Positions 1 to 7,594 of a DNA stretch of 14,216 nt are shown piece by piece (position 1 is the stretch's first letter; every line of letters starts with the position of its first letter). This DNA is from an uncultured Candidatus Peregrinibacteria bacterium (GTDB taxonomy: Bacteria; Patescibacteriota; Gracilibacteria; CAIRYL01). The position numbers and the translations under genes are program-made. A model generated the notes under the pieces. That model searched no databases, was not told the DNA's origin, and saw nothing but the letters and a program-made list of their open reading frames with translations. The DNA is taken from assembly GCA_903882825.1 (NCBI GenBank), contig CAIRYL010000152.1:1-14216 (forward strand). Reading direction: 5' to 3'.

Positions 1-921
1 AAAATCATTTTTCCAAATATTTTTTCCGTCCACAATTCCTAAAGAAAGTATTTTTTCTTTCGGGAATTGAGAAAGCATTAAAATAACCTCTTCTTCTCCA
101 GAAACGGCATCATAATGCAAAATATCTACCGGTAAAGAAAGAAATGTATCCATGTTTTCTTGAAGTTCTCCTCCATGTGTTGCTACCAAAAGACGAACTT
201 TTGGAACCGCTAATTTCAGAGTTTTATATACTTCTCCATATTCAGTTTTTATATCATCATCTAAGTCTATAGCCAGACAAGGTTCATCAAATTGAATTAT
301 TTTAGCGCCCAAAGAACTAAATTTTTTAACAATTTCAATGTATACGGGGAGCAAATTTGGAAGTAAAGAAAGAACTGGGAAATCTTCTCCTACAGTTTTT
401 CCAAGTAATAAAAAAGAAATCGGTCCGAGAAGTACTGGTTTTGTCACGATTTCTAAATTCATGGCTTCCATCCACTCGTCGAATGGTTTTACAGAAGAAA
501 GTGAAAAGGTTTGATTTTTTGTAAATTCTGGAACAGAGTAAAAAAATTTAGTGTTTAAAAATTGTTTTTCTTCCAATCCACATATTTCAGAATGATGAGA
601 ATTTTCTTGAGAAGGAATTCCTCGTGCCAAGGCAAAAAAAAGATCTGTATTCACATTTCCCCCATCCCATGCAAATCGCTCAGGGATAGCCCCTACCATT
701 GCTATGGTATCTATACATTGGTCACATAATGAAAAATCGTTGGAAGGGATAATCTGAATCCCTTTTTCTTTTTGAAGGATCCAATTGGCTTTCCGAATTT
801 CTTGTGTAGTATTTAAGAGTTCGTGAAGGGTATTTTCACCTTTCCAATATTTTTCTAAAGCAAAACAGAGCTCTTTATGTTCTCCTATTCTGGGAAAACC
901 AAGATTTTGAGTGGTAATCAT
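1..921 (-). CDS. metE: Cobalamin-independent methionine synthase MetE, N-terminal part (3' end off window)
   Basis: MetE transfers a methyl group from 5-methyltetrahydropteroyl-polyglutamate to homocysteine, giving methionine in the cytoplasm (EC 2.1.1.14). I translated 307 codons from the ATG at 919-921 to the window edge with no stop. The start reads MITTQNLGFPRIGEHKEL, followed by FALEKYWKGE, the classic MetE N-terminal signature. Further on, KPVLLGPISFLLLGK and IQFDEPCLAI match the family's conserved GP-x-[TS]-FL and Q-x-DEP-x-L blocks. Only the N-terminal barrel is visible; the zinc-binding catalytic domain lies outside, so activity cannot be judged. A TTGGTA-N17-TACAAT promoter sits just upstream and gives a leader of only about 15-20 nt. 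A nearby GGAAAAG is too far from the ATG to be a normal ribosome-binding site. A stand-alone MetE N-terminal-like protein cannot be excluded, but the similarity is clear. Confidence 0.93.
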   Translation of the reverse strand, partial: MITTQNLGFPRIGEHKELCFALEKYWKGENTLHELLNTTQEIRKANWILQKEKGIQIIPSNDFSLCDQCIDTIAMVGAIPERFAWDGGNVNTDLFFALARGIPSQENSHHSEICGLEEKQFLNTKFFYSVPEFTKNQTFSLSSVKPFDEWMEAMNLEIVTKPVLLGPISFLLLGKTVGEDFPVLSLLPNLLPVYIEIVKKFSSLGAKIIQFDEPCLAIDLDDDIKTEYGEVYKTLKLAVPKVRLLVATHGGELQENMDTFLSLPVDILHYDAVSGEEEVILMLSQFPKEKILSLGIVDGKNIWKNDF

Positions 922-943
922 TAAAAAAAAGAAATCTTTTCCT

Positions 944-972
944 ATTGTAGCGGGTTTTTTAATAAATACCAA
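944..972 (-). promoter_or_regulatory. Putative sigma-A-type promoter of metE
   Basis: On the minus strand TTGGTA (967-972) and TACAAT (944-949) are separated by exactly 17 bp, a good match to a housekeeping -35/-10 pair. The -10 box ends 22 bp before the metE ATG, so the leader is very short. No riboswitch-sized leader (S-adenosylmethionine or cobalamin type) fits in the 113-bp gap to mgtE. Confidence 0.55.
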
Positions 973-1034
973 ACCTTACCAAAAATAATCACAAAAGAAG
1001 TATTGCTCCGGAAGTTTTTAAAATATGAAAATTC

Positions 1035-2033
1035 TTATAATAAGGCTTTGGCAATACTAAAATAAATAAAAATACTTAATACGTCTTGGATAATAGTCCC
1101 AATAGGACCGCTGGCATTGGCAGGATCGAGCTTGAGTTTTCGGAAGAAAAAAGGAATTAAAATCCCTGTAAATAGTGAAGAAATAGAGGCACAAATAACA
1201 CTTAAAAATAAAATAATCCCAATAGTGGAACTTTCATGAAAGAAAAGCATACTCATTGACCACAACACCACTCCTAAAAGAATAGCAATTACTAAAATAA
1301 TACTCAGCTGTCGTAAGAAATATTTTATAATATGAATATCTCTAAAAATTGCCATATCACGAATAGTATAGGCTTCCATTTGGGTGCCTACTGCATCTGC
1401 TACGTAGGCAATAAGGGGGATAAATGCTGCTAAAATAAGATTGTTGGAAAGCACTTCTTCAAATTGGCTTACCATTTGTGCAGTAAACATTCCTCCAAAA
1501 AGTCCTATTAAAAGCCATGGGAATCGTCCAAAAACTGCTTTATAAAAAGGAATAGTAAAAATATTATCTTCATTTTCTTTTGGGGGTTCGTGAATACCCG
1601 AAAGATGTAATATATCTTCACGAAGCTCTTTATGAAGGATTTTTAAAAGAGTAGGAGAGGGGATAACCCCTAAAAATTTTCCAGTATTTTTTTCTACTAC
1701 TGCCACAGAACGACATTCGTGCTGAAGAGCCGTGTACGCTACTTTTTCTTGTGGGGTAGAGGGGGAAACCGTAATAAGCTTTTTAGGATCAATAAGAGTA
1801 TGAAGAGCAACCGAATCTTTTGCATTGTATAAAGCTGATAAATGAACAATTCCCATAAGAATATCTCCTTCTCCAATATAAATTTCTTCAATATTTTTAA
1901 AGTTTTTTTCAGGATTATGCAGTTTTTCAAGAGCATCTTTCACTAAAAGTGTTCCTGGAAAAAATGGAACATGATTCGTAATATGGTCTTTTGCTGTTTT
2001 TAAAGCATGAAATTCCTTCTGTATTTCCATCAT
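1035..2033 (-). CDS. mgtE: MgtE-family magnesium transporter lacking the N-terminal superhelical domain
   Basis: Probable inner-membrane Mg2+ channel/transporter of the MgtE (SLC41-like) family. Residues about 15-145 form a pair of CBS domains, the Mg2+/nucleotide-sensing module. Residues about 165-332 form the membrane domain with five predicted helices. Recognisable blocks are FPWLLIGLFGGM (171-182), IPLIAYVADAVGTQ (205-218), then a TIRD stretch, and LDPANASGPIGTIIQDV (302-318), whose aspartate in 'QDV' matches the pore aspartate of MgtE. Typical MgtE is about 450 residues. This protein has 332 and begins almost directly at the first CBS domain, so the acidic superhelical N domain is absent. 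The usual MGGN motif reads VADA here. The start is ATG-ATG with no Shine-Dalgarno; the second Met (2030) is an equal alternative. It diverges from the lactate dehydrogenase gene and lies upstream of metE in the same direction. Confidence 0.88.
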   Translation of the reverse strand: MMEIQKEFHALKTAKDHITNHVPFFPGTLLVKDALEKLHNPEKNFKNIEEIYIGEGDILMGIVHLSALYNAKDSVALHTLIDPKKLITVSPSTPQEKVAYTALQHECRSVAVVEKNTGKFLGVIPSPTLLKILHKELREDILHLSGIHEPPKENEDNIFTIPFYKAVFGRFPWLLIGLFGGMFTAQMVSQFEEVLSNNLILAAFIPLIAYVADAVGTQMEAYTIRDMAIFRDIHIIKYFLRQLSIILVIAILLGVVLWSMSMLFFHESSTIGIILFLSVICASISSLFTGILIPFFFRKLKLDPANASGPIGTIIQDVLSIFIYFSIAKALL

Positions 2034-2141
2034 GAAGTTCTTAAAGAAAACAAGAATAAGTATGCCTTATAACTTCAAAAAAAGCCATGATTTACTCTTT
2101 GTATTTTAGAAATTCCTTCTTTCAAACAAAAAATAAAAAAA

Positions 2142-2170
2142 TTCTTTTTTAAAGAGGCTTCGGATATAAT
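2142..2170 (+). promoter_or_regulatory. Putative promoter of ldh-argA, which decides the ldh start
   Basis: A perfect TATAAT lies at 2165-2170. A weak TTCTTT at 2142-2147 gives 17-bp spacing. The -10 box directly abuts the ATG at 2171, so a transcript would start near 2177, after that ATG. Translation must then use the later in-frame ATG at 2201. Confidence 0.5.
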
Positions 2171-2200
2171 ATGCATGAAAAATGTATTTTTTTACTGTTT

Positions 2201-3121
2201 ATGAAAACCATTGCTATTCTTGGTGCCGGTGCAGTGGGTGCCCATATTGCATCTGCGGGGATTTTAAAAGATATTCCTGCCGATTTTTTATTGGTAGATA
2301 TCAATGAAGACCTGGAAGAAGGGCAAGTACTAGATTTAAGAGATTCTTTACTGTTTTCTGATAGTAAAAATATTTCTGGTGCTAATTTTGGAGACACAGC
2401 ACTTTCTGAAGCAGATATTTTTATTATTACGGCAGGATGTGCACAAAAACCAGGAGAAAGTCGCACGGATCTTCTGTGTAAAAATGAAAAAATATTACAA
2501 GGTATTTCCAAAGGAATAGGAAATATAAAATCAACCGCCATTATTATAATGGTAACCAATCCGGTGGATATTTTAACCGAACTTGCTCAAAAAATATTTC
2601 CCCTTTCACGAGGACAAATATTTGGGACCGGAACACTCCTCGATTCTTCTCGTATGAAATGGCATATTGCTGAAAAATGTGGATTGCATCCTAAAAATGT
2701 TTCTGGGTATGTACTGGGCGAACATGGAGATAGTGAATTTGTAGCATGGTCACAGGTAGCTATTCGTGGGAAACGAGCAATAGATGTGTTAACCTTGCAA
2801 GAAATGGAAGAGATAGAGCAAAAAACACAGCACCAGGCATACGAAATTATTAAAAGAAAGGGAGCAACATTTTTTGGAATTGGAGCTTCTACCATAAAAA
2901 TTATTTCTTCTATTCTTTCTGACCGAAAAGATATTTTTCCGGTTTCGGCATCACTAAATGGTGAGTTTGGAATTTTTGGCGTGACGCTCGGCGTACCGTG
3001 TGTTATTGGTGAAAAAGGGATTGAAGAAGTTTGGGAAATTCCTTTGCCAGAAGGAGAAATGCAAAAGTTAAAAAATTCTGCTGAAAAATTAAAAGGATTT
3101 TTAAGCGAATACCAATTATAA
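2201..3121 (+). CDS. ldh: L-lactate dehydrogenase
   Basis: Cytoplasmic NAD-dependent enzyme that interconverts pyruvate and L-lactate (EC 1.1.1.27), regenerating NAD+ in fermentation. The 306-residue product starts with the Rossmann motif ILGAGAVGAH (6-15). Asp33 at the end of the second strand favours NADH. The specificity loop reads AGCAQKPGESR (78-88): Gln82 is the residue that marks lactate rather than malate dehydrogenase, which would have Arg. TNPVDILT (119-126), LDSSR (147-151) and the catalytic His175 in GEHGDSE (173-179) follow, and GATFFGIG (221-228) matches the substrate-binding threonine region. An ATG at 2171 would add ten residues but abuts a TATAAT box, and family alignment supports 2201. 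No Shine-Dalgarno is seen. The argA-like gene follows after 13 nt, so they are probably co-transcribed. Confidence 0.93.
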   Translation: MKTIAILGAGAVGAHIASAGILKDIPADFLLVDINEDLEEGQVLDLRDSLLFSDSKNISGANFGDTALSEADIFIITAGCAQKPGESRTDLLCKNEKILQGISKGIGNIKSTAIIIMVTNPVDILTELAQKIFPLSRGQIFGTGTLLDSSRMKWHIAEKCGLHPKNVSGYVLGEHGDSEFVAWSQVAIRGKRAIDVLTLQEMEEIEQKTQHQAYEIIKRKGATFFGIGASTIKIISSILSDRKDIFPVSASLNGEFGIFGVTLGVPCVIGEKGIEEVWEIPLPEGEMQKLKNSAEKLKGFLSEYQL

Positions 3122-3134
3122 TATTTTTTTATAC

Positions 3135-4400
3135 ATGAAAACTCCAACTCTTTTACGTGAAGTACTTCCTTATATTCGAAAATTTTCTGGGAAAATAATA
3201 GTTTTAAAATTTTCTGGAAAAAATTTAGAAGAGGAAAATTTTGAAAATATCATGGCAGATATTTCCGTAATTCATGCACTGGGGATTCGGGTGGTGTTAG
3301 TGCACGGAGCCGGACCACAAATAGAAGCAAGTTTGCCTCAACACTCTCTAAAAATAAATGGAGTCCGAATGACTACCTCGGCAGAAATGGAAGTGATACA
3401 ATCGCTTCTTCCAAATCTTACGCATTCTATTAGTACCCATTTACGAGAGTGGAAACTTTCTCCAGTTATTTTCCCCTCTAAAATTTTCCGTGTTATACAG
3501 AAAGATTTTGGAAAAGATTATCCTCATCATCATACAGGAGAAATTACGAAGGTTTCTGGTCCGACACTTATTTCTGCCCTTGAAGATGGACTTATTCCCA
3601 TTTTTTCTCCCCTGGTGAGTGATGAAAATGGATATTTTTTTAATGTGAATGCCGATGAATTAGCAGTAGAAATAGCGGTGGCACTGAAGGCAAAAAAACT
3701 TATTTTTTTTAGTGATGTTCAAGGAATACTCGATCTGAGTGGAAATCTTATTTCGGTAGTGTCATTAAAAAAAATATCAGAATTACAAGAACAAAAAGTT
3801 ATTTCTGGGGGGATGATTCCCAAACTCCATGCCTGTCAGCGAGCTATTACAGGAGGAGTGAAGCGATGCCATATTGTAAATGGTTTACAAGATGGCGCAC
3901 TTTTAACAGAACTGTTTACCAGAGATGGATCGGGGACAATGATTTTGGAGGACCCAAATGTATACCAACACGTACGGATGGCGCATAGAGATGATTTTGG
4001 CGTGTTATATCGAATATTAGAGGAAAATGTGAGAGATGGGTATTTGCGCTATAGAAGTAGAGAAGAAGTAAAAGAGCATTTGCATGAGTATTTTGTTTTT
4101 GAAATTGATGAACAAATTGTAGGGTGTGTTTCTCTTCGGTATTTTGGAGAAATAGCAGAAGTAGGCGCATTGGCAACGATTTCTCATTTTAGAACACAGG
4201 GAATTGCAAAAATTTTATTAGAAAAAGTAGAACAAAAAGCAAAAGAATCAGGAATCAAAAGCATTTTTGCGGTTACCATTTTAACAGGTCAATTTTTTGA
4301 TATTGCTGGTTACCAAGAAATTCCACGGGATACACTTCCCCTTTCCCGACAAAAAGATATACAAGGAACCTCTAAAAAAGTGTATGGAAAAAATTTATAA
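3135..4400 (+). CDS. argA: N-acetylglutamate synthase, amino-acid-kinase plus GNAT domains (ArgA type)
   Basis: Probably acetylates L-glutamate with acetyl-CoA, the first step of arginine synthesis (EC 2.3.1.1). Residues about 15-270 are an amino-acid-kinase fold with VLVHGAGPQI (54-63), FNVNADE (169-175) and GGMIPKLHAC (225-234), as in acetylglutamate kinase. Residues about 280-421 are a GNAT acetyltransferase domain with the acetyl-CoA loop FRTQGIAKILL (352-362) and a C-terminal LPLSRQKD...SKKVY stretch typical of ArgA. Its 421 residues compare with about 440 in E. coli. In the kinase fold the ArgA lineage normally binds arginine for feedback inhibition rather than working as a kinase. No other arg gene is visible, so the pathway context is unknown. 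The start lacks a Shine-Dalgarno and is preceded by a T-rich run. A TATAAT overlapping the ldh stop (3117-3122) could be an internal promoter but has no clear -35. A bifunctional synthase/kinase is an alternative. Confidence 0.9.
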   Translation: MKTPTLLREVLPYIRKFSGKIIVLKFSGKNLEEENFENIMADISVIHALGIRVVLVHGAGPQIEASLPQHSLKINGVRMTTSAEMEVIQSLLPNLTHSISTHLREWKLSPVIFPSKIFRVIQKDFGKDYPHHHTGEITKVSGPTLISALEDGLIPIFSPLVSDENGYFFNVNADELAVEIAVALKAKKLIFFSDVQGILDLSGNLISVVSLKKISELQEQKVISGGMIPKLHACQRAITGGVKRCHIVNGLQDGALLTELFTRDGSGTMILEDPNVYQHVRMAHRDDFGVLYRILEENVRDGYLRYRSREEVKEHLHEYFVFEIDEQIVGCVSLRYFGEIAEVGALATISHFRTQGIAKILLEKVEQKAKESGIKSIFAVTILTGQFFDIAGYQEIPRDTLPLSRQKDIQGTSKKVYGKNL

Positions 4401-4473
4401 AATATTTTCATTCTGCCAAAAATTGTGATTTATATAGCGAGATTAGGATAATTTGCCGTACAGGGGAAAGGTT

Positions 4474-4560
4474 CGTCATCACGAGGAGGAGGAACGACGA
4501 AAAAGTGATCCAGAAAAACAGAGATTGCTTCGTTTTGTTGCACTGCACTCGAGAGTGACG
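4474..4560. repeat. Degenerate palindromic intergenic repeat (CGTCATTGCGAGGAG-like family)
   Basis: The ends are inverted copies: CGTCATCACGAG at 4474-4485 against CTCGAGAGTGACG at 4548-4560. Inside, ACGAAAAAGTGATC is matched imperfectly by GATTGCTTCGT. The layout follows the CGTCATTGCGAGGAG...GACGAAGCAATCC palindrome that I recall from intergenic regions of many unrelated bacteria, but with several substitutions, so it looks like a decayed copy. It is visibly richer in G+C than its surroundings and would fold into a long imperfect hairpin. It has no coding capacity and could be a remnant of a non-autonomous miniature element. Confidence 0.72.
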
Positions 4561-4614
4561 GAAAATTTTTGCGTTAGCTATAGAAAGCCTATAAGAGGCA
4601 ATTTTAACACTCAA

Positions 4615-4650
4615 AAAAGCCCCTTACAGAAGAATCTATAAGAGGCTTTT
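4615..4650. terminator. Bidirectional hairpin terminator between argA and the PEGA gene
   Basis: AAAAGCC-c-CTTA (4615-4626) pairs with TAAG-a-GGCTTTT (4639-4650), a 12-pair stem with one mismatch and a 12-nt loop. On the plus strand the stem ends in TTTT, which suits argA. On the minus strand it ends in TTTTTT, giving a second stop for the opposing operon. Confidence 0.6.
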
Positions 4651-4681
4651 AAAATCATGTACGAGAAACCTTTCAAAGAAT

Positions 4682-4722
4682 AAAAACAATCCGCTCACGA
4701 ATACTTTCGCATTCGTGAGCGG
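4682..4722 (-). terminator. Rho-independent terminator of the PEGA protein operon
   Basis: CCGCTCACGAAT (4691-4702) and ATTCGTGAGCGG (4711-4722) form a perfect 12-bp stem with an 8-nt loop. On the minus strand the stem is followed by ATTGTTTTTA. It lies 17 bp after the stop codon of the PEGA protein gene, the expected position for its terminator. Confidence 0.85.
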
Positions 4723-4739
4723 AGAGAGGTGTCAAAAAA

Positions 4740-7568
4740 TTATTGTGAAACCTTTGTTCCTTCAATCTTTGTGAGGTTCTTAATAAGAAGAGCCGCTCGA
4801 GCAGGAACACCAAGTTCTAACCCATCAAGATCGTCCGATTTGTATCCAATACTTCCGGAATCAAGTGATTCTGCTTTTATTTGTACATATCCTTGTGGAG
4901 AGGTTGAAGCAGTATCGAGTGACACTGTTGCCTTAATAGCATAGTACACAGATGTTCCGTTATCGATCTCTGCATTTACCGCATCAAAACTTGAAAGATT
5001 TGCTGTAGCAACATTTCCAACAATATTTATACCAACATTTCCAACAATATTTACAGAAGCAGTATAATCACCAGTTCCGTTAATCTTTTCTATTGTTATT
5101 GCGCTTGGAGTTCCTGATCCCGATAATCCTCCGTAATATACATTAAAGTATAGTTCAGAAAGAAGAGTTTTTAAAGATGTTCCATCCGTTGCATCCGTAT
5201 TGTTACTAGAAGCAGTCGTAATTTTTAAGATTGCTACTGTATTTTCTCCATTCGTCAACTTTGTCGCAACAGTTTGTCCTCCGTATGTATTTACAAATTC
5301 AACATTTGAAATTTTTGTAGGAATAACAGAGAACGCATACGAAGAATCATCAGCTGCAGCTCCATTATCGGTAATAGCGTTTGCTCCTGTAATAGTCGTA
5401 AATACATCATCACCCTTAACGGTTTTGCTTGATGAAGCTCCGTCAGCTTTTGTTACCTTCATCGCAAATGTTAAACCAGAAACAATAGACCCCGCTTGGT
5501 TTTTTCCTTGTTTTTGAGCCACAACCGCTACATATATATTCTCAGAACCTTCTGGAACCGTGTAGTTAATATCTGTAAAGTTGATGTTTTTTCCGGTTAC
5601 CGCTTTTCGAGCAATTACTGTTTTTCCATCAGCCTTATACAAAACTACTTCAGAAAGAGCAGATTTTACCTGTGCTTCAGTAGCTCCTGAAGTTTCAGCA
5701 AGTGTAATATCTCTTAATAAAATTCCTTCATTCGTAGCTGTTAAATTATAAGAAGCCACAAAATCTGATTCCGTTCCTCCAAGAACATACTTTGCTTTGT
5801 CGGTTAATGGATTGGTATTGTCGGTTTCTATCGCCAACTTTCCAACACCCTTAAGAGTGGTTGTTCGCGTAGAAAGAGAAAGAGGACTGGTTGCTATATT
5901 TAATCCATCAATTGTTACATTCTCTACCCTTGAACTAGAATAAGCATCATATAATAAAAGAGATCTGAGACTTAATTTAAGAGTATCCCCAATATTCGTT
6001 TCATCATCTGATATATCAAACGTTATTAAATATGTAGCTGTTTTATTGGCTTCAATGACACTCTTAAATCCATCAAAAGTCCCAACTCCTGCTGCCAATT
6101 GTGACCCTGAAAGAGTATCCAAAAGTACATTTGTTGTTCCTTCTACTCGGTAAAGAGATATCTTACTAATGCGAGTGTTATCTAAAAAACTTGGCATATC
6201 CTTAAAAGGAGCTACATCAGTAACAGTTCCTACAACTTGCACTTCATCAAGAGTTAATTTCGTTGATCCTGCTTTTACTTCAAATTTTAAACCTTCTACT
6301 TCTTTTGTCCCAATTACTGGATTTTTCCCAGAAGAAAGAGTTAACACAGAAACTTCTACAACAGATTTTACAGGAACAAGAGTAGCATTAAAGATCATAG
6401 TTTTCCCAGCGGTAAGGGTTTGGGTTTGTATCCAATCTGCATATCCTGGTTTTACGAGTTTTGCAGTATAGGTTCCTGAAGCAACATTTGAAAAATTAAA
6501 ATTTGAAACCTGACCTGAATTTGTAAATGCCCCACCGTTAAAAGAATACCAAATTTGAGCACCTGGGACATTGGAGAGAACGGAAATATTTCCGGTATTT
6601 ATATTTACAGGATTTGGGACAAGATTGGCATTAAAAGTGATGGTTTTTCCGGCGGTAAGGGTTTGGGTTTGTATCCAATCTGCATATCCTGGTTTTACAA
6701 GTTTTATAGTATAGGTTGTAGAGCTAGCGCTCGGGATGGTTATATTTGAATTTTGTTGATAATCATAAAATGAACTTCCACTTATAGAAAAGAAAACTTT
6801 TGCACCTGGAGGATTAGAAGTGATAACAATACTTCCCATTTCCTGAGAGGGAGGAGGAGTTGGAGTGGGAGATACAATTCCACAATTTTTTATTCCATTA
6901 CATTTGCGTTGTGATGTCCAATATACCGAAGGGGGAGTTGCGCACTTTCTCATCACTTCACCCGTAGAAACTTGAAATGCACAGTAGTTATTATCATCAA
7001 TATTCAGATTATCGTCTTCTTCTTCATCCCAAATATTTATTTCTTGATCCATTTCAAATGTTTTTTGATTTTTCATAATAATATTTTTTCCTTTTTGATT
7101 TTTATACAGTACTTTTGTATTCATTTTGGAAGATTCTTCAAGGAAAATATTTTCAGAAATAGTGGCACTATAGGTAATTTGGGATCCATTTGGGAAAGAA
7201 TAACAAGTAAGAGATGGTTTATTCTTATTATTTAAAAAGCATCCTTTATTTTTTTGTGCTTCACTATTTTTAGAATAAAATTTTAATTTTCCAGACGATG
7301 ATATGGTGATATTTTCAAAAAAAGTAGGAATTTGTTGAATCATTTGCCCTGTATAGCTTTTTTGAGTGCTATTTTCTTGTAAAATCTGAACTACAACTGT
7401 ATCTCCTCCGGAAACGACATAATTATTATTTTCTGTCATTTCTCCATTTATAGAGATCCAAACGTCAGGTTTTTCGTACAACCCACTTCCAGCGTTTACT
7501 GAATTGGTAAAAGCGATAGTTCCAATGCCAGTGAGTATCAGAAAAAGTAAAAAAAGTAACCTTTTCAT
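4740..7568 (-). CDS. Large secreted surface protein with two PEGA domains and a long beta-rich C-terminal region
   Basis: A 942-residue protein of unknown function, predicted to be exported. Residues 1-26 are a signal peptide (MKRLLFLLFLILTG... ending SVNA). Residues 27-230 are Asn/Lys-rich with an acidic patch (DEEEDDNLNIDD) and all six cysteines of the protein (110, 122, 196, 209, 223, 229). A PTPTPPP linker follows at about 234-240. Two PEGA domains span about 245-317 and 326-399. PEGA domains are small beta folds of bacterial surface proteins; both copies here share KLVKPGYADWIQTQTLTAGK. Residues 400-942 are Ser/Thr/Gly-rich, cysteine-free and predicted beta-rich, without a family I can name; they read like surface-layer or filament material. 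No cell-wall anchor or SLH domain was seen. It is last in an operon led by an ECF sigma factor and has a strong terminator, plus its own upstream motif (7595-7615). No Shine-Dalgarno; the leader is T-rich. Confidence 0.88.
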   Translation of the reverse strand: MKRLLFLLFLILTGIGTIAFTNSVNAGSGLYEKPDVWISINGEMTENNNYVVSGGDTVVVQILQENSTQKSYTGQMIQQIPTFFENITISSSGKLKFYSKNSEAQKNKGCFLNNKNKPSLTCYSFPNGSQITYSATISENIFLEESSKMNTKVLYKNQKGKNIIMKNQKTFEMDQEINIWDEEEDDNLNIDDNNYCAFQVSTGEVMRKCATPPSVYWTSQRKCNGIKNCGIVSPTPTPPPSQEMGSIVITSNPPGAKVFFSISGSSFYDYQQNSNITIPSASSTTYTIKLVKPGYADWIQTQTLTAGKTITFNANLVPNPVNINTGNISVLSNVPGAQIWYSFNGGAFTNSGQVSNFNFSNVASGTYTAKLVKPGYADWIQTQTLTAGKTMIFNATLVPVKSVVEVSVLTLSSGKNPVIGTKEVEGLKFEVKAGSTKLTLDEVQVVGTVTDVAPFKDMPSFLDNTRISKISLYRVEGTTNVLLDTLSGSQLAAGVGTFDGFKSVIEANKTATYLITFDISDDETNIGDTLKLSLRSLLLYDAYSSSRVENVTIDGLNIATSPLSLSTRTTTLKGVGKLAIETDNTNPLTDKAKYVLGGTESDFVASYNLTATNEGILLRDITLAETSGATEAQVKSALSEVVLYKADGKTVIARKAVTGKNINFTDINYTVPEGSENIYVAVVAQKQGKNQAGSIVSGLTFAMKVTKADGASSSKTVKGDDVFTTITGANAITDNGAAADDSSYAFSVIPTKISNVEFVNTYGGQTVATKLTNGENTVAILKITTASSNNTDATDGTSLKTLLSELYFNVYYGGLSGSGTPSAITIEKINGTGDYTASVNIVGNVGINIVGNVATANLSSFDAVNAEIDNGTSVYYAIKATVSLDTASTSPQGYVQIKAESLDSGSIGYKSDDLDGLELGVPARAALLIKNLTKIEGTKVSQ
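5009..5056 (-). repeat. 24-bp in-frame tandem duplication in the PEGA protein gene
   Basis: The 24-bp unit starting CAACATTTCC at 5009 is repeated at 5033, with the first 21 bases identical. It encodes the doubled NIVGNVGINIVGNV segment near the C-terminus. The length is a multiple of three, so the frame is kept. It is probably a recent slippage event. Confidence 0.8.
6409..6455 (-). repeat. Direct repeat copy 1, in the second PEGA domain
   Basis: A 47-bp stretch identical to 6652-6698, 243 bp (81 codons) away in the same frame. It encodes VKPGYADWIQTQTLTA. The rest of the two PEGA domains has diverged, so identity is confined to this block. Confidence 0.85.
6652..6698 (-). repeat. Direct repeat copy 2, in the first PEGA domain
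   Basis: Partner of the 47-bp identical block at 6409-6455. It lies in the first PEGA domain of the protein, which is encoded on the minus strand. Confidence 0.85.
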
Positions 7569-7594
7569 AAAAAAAGAAAAAAGAATTTCAATAC

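Larger units (their letters stand above)
4401..4739. other. Non-coding gap between convergent genes
   Basis: This 339-bp stretch lies between the argA stop and the stop of the PEGA protein gene. I see no credible gene in it; the short open frames run through a palindromic repeat and have no family signature. It holds the 87-bp palindromic repeat, a weak hairpin at 4587-4599, and two terminator hairpins listed separately. The 11-mer CTATAAGAGGC occurs twice (4589-4599 and 4636-4646). Confidence 0.8.

Noticed and set aside
922..1034. SAM or cobalamin riboswitch upstream of metE
   Set aside because: The gap is 113 bp and the likely promoter leaves a leader of about 15-20 nt, far too short.
2171..2200. 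Upstream ATG start for lactate dehydrogenase (ten extra residues)
   Set aside because: It directly abuts a perfect TATAAT box, so it would lie before the expected transcript start, and the extension does not fit the family N-terminus.
2149..3147. Open frames on the minus strand across ldh (136 and 186 codons)
   Set aside because: They are opposite-strand shadows of a gene with clear lactate dehydrogenase motifs, have no family signature, and are Ser/Pro/Cys-rich as expected from antisense of A+T-rich coding DNA.
4408..4641. Two short open frames (62 and 68 codons) in the argA-PEGA gap
   Set aside because: Both run through the palindromic repeat on opposite strands and overlap each other; no start signal or recognisable protein.
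4474..4650. CRISPR-like or tRNA-like structure in the 4401-4739 gap
   Set aside because: There are no regularly spaced direct repeats, and no cloverleaf or CCA-type pattern; the hairpins are explained by a palindromic repeat and terminators.
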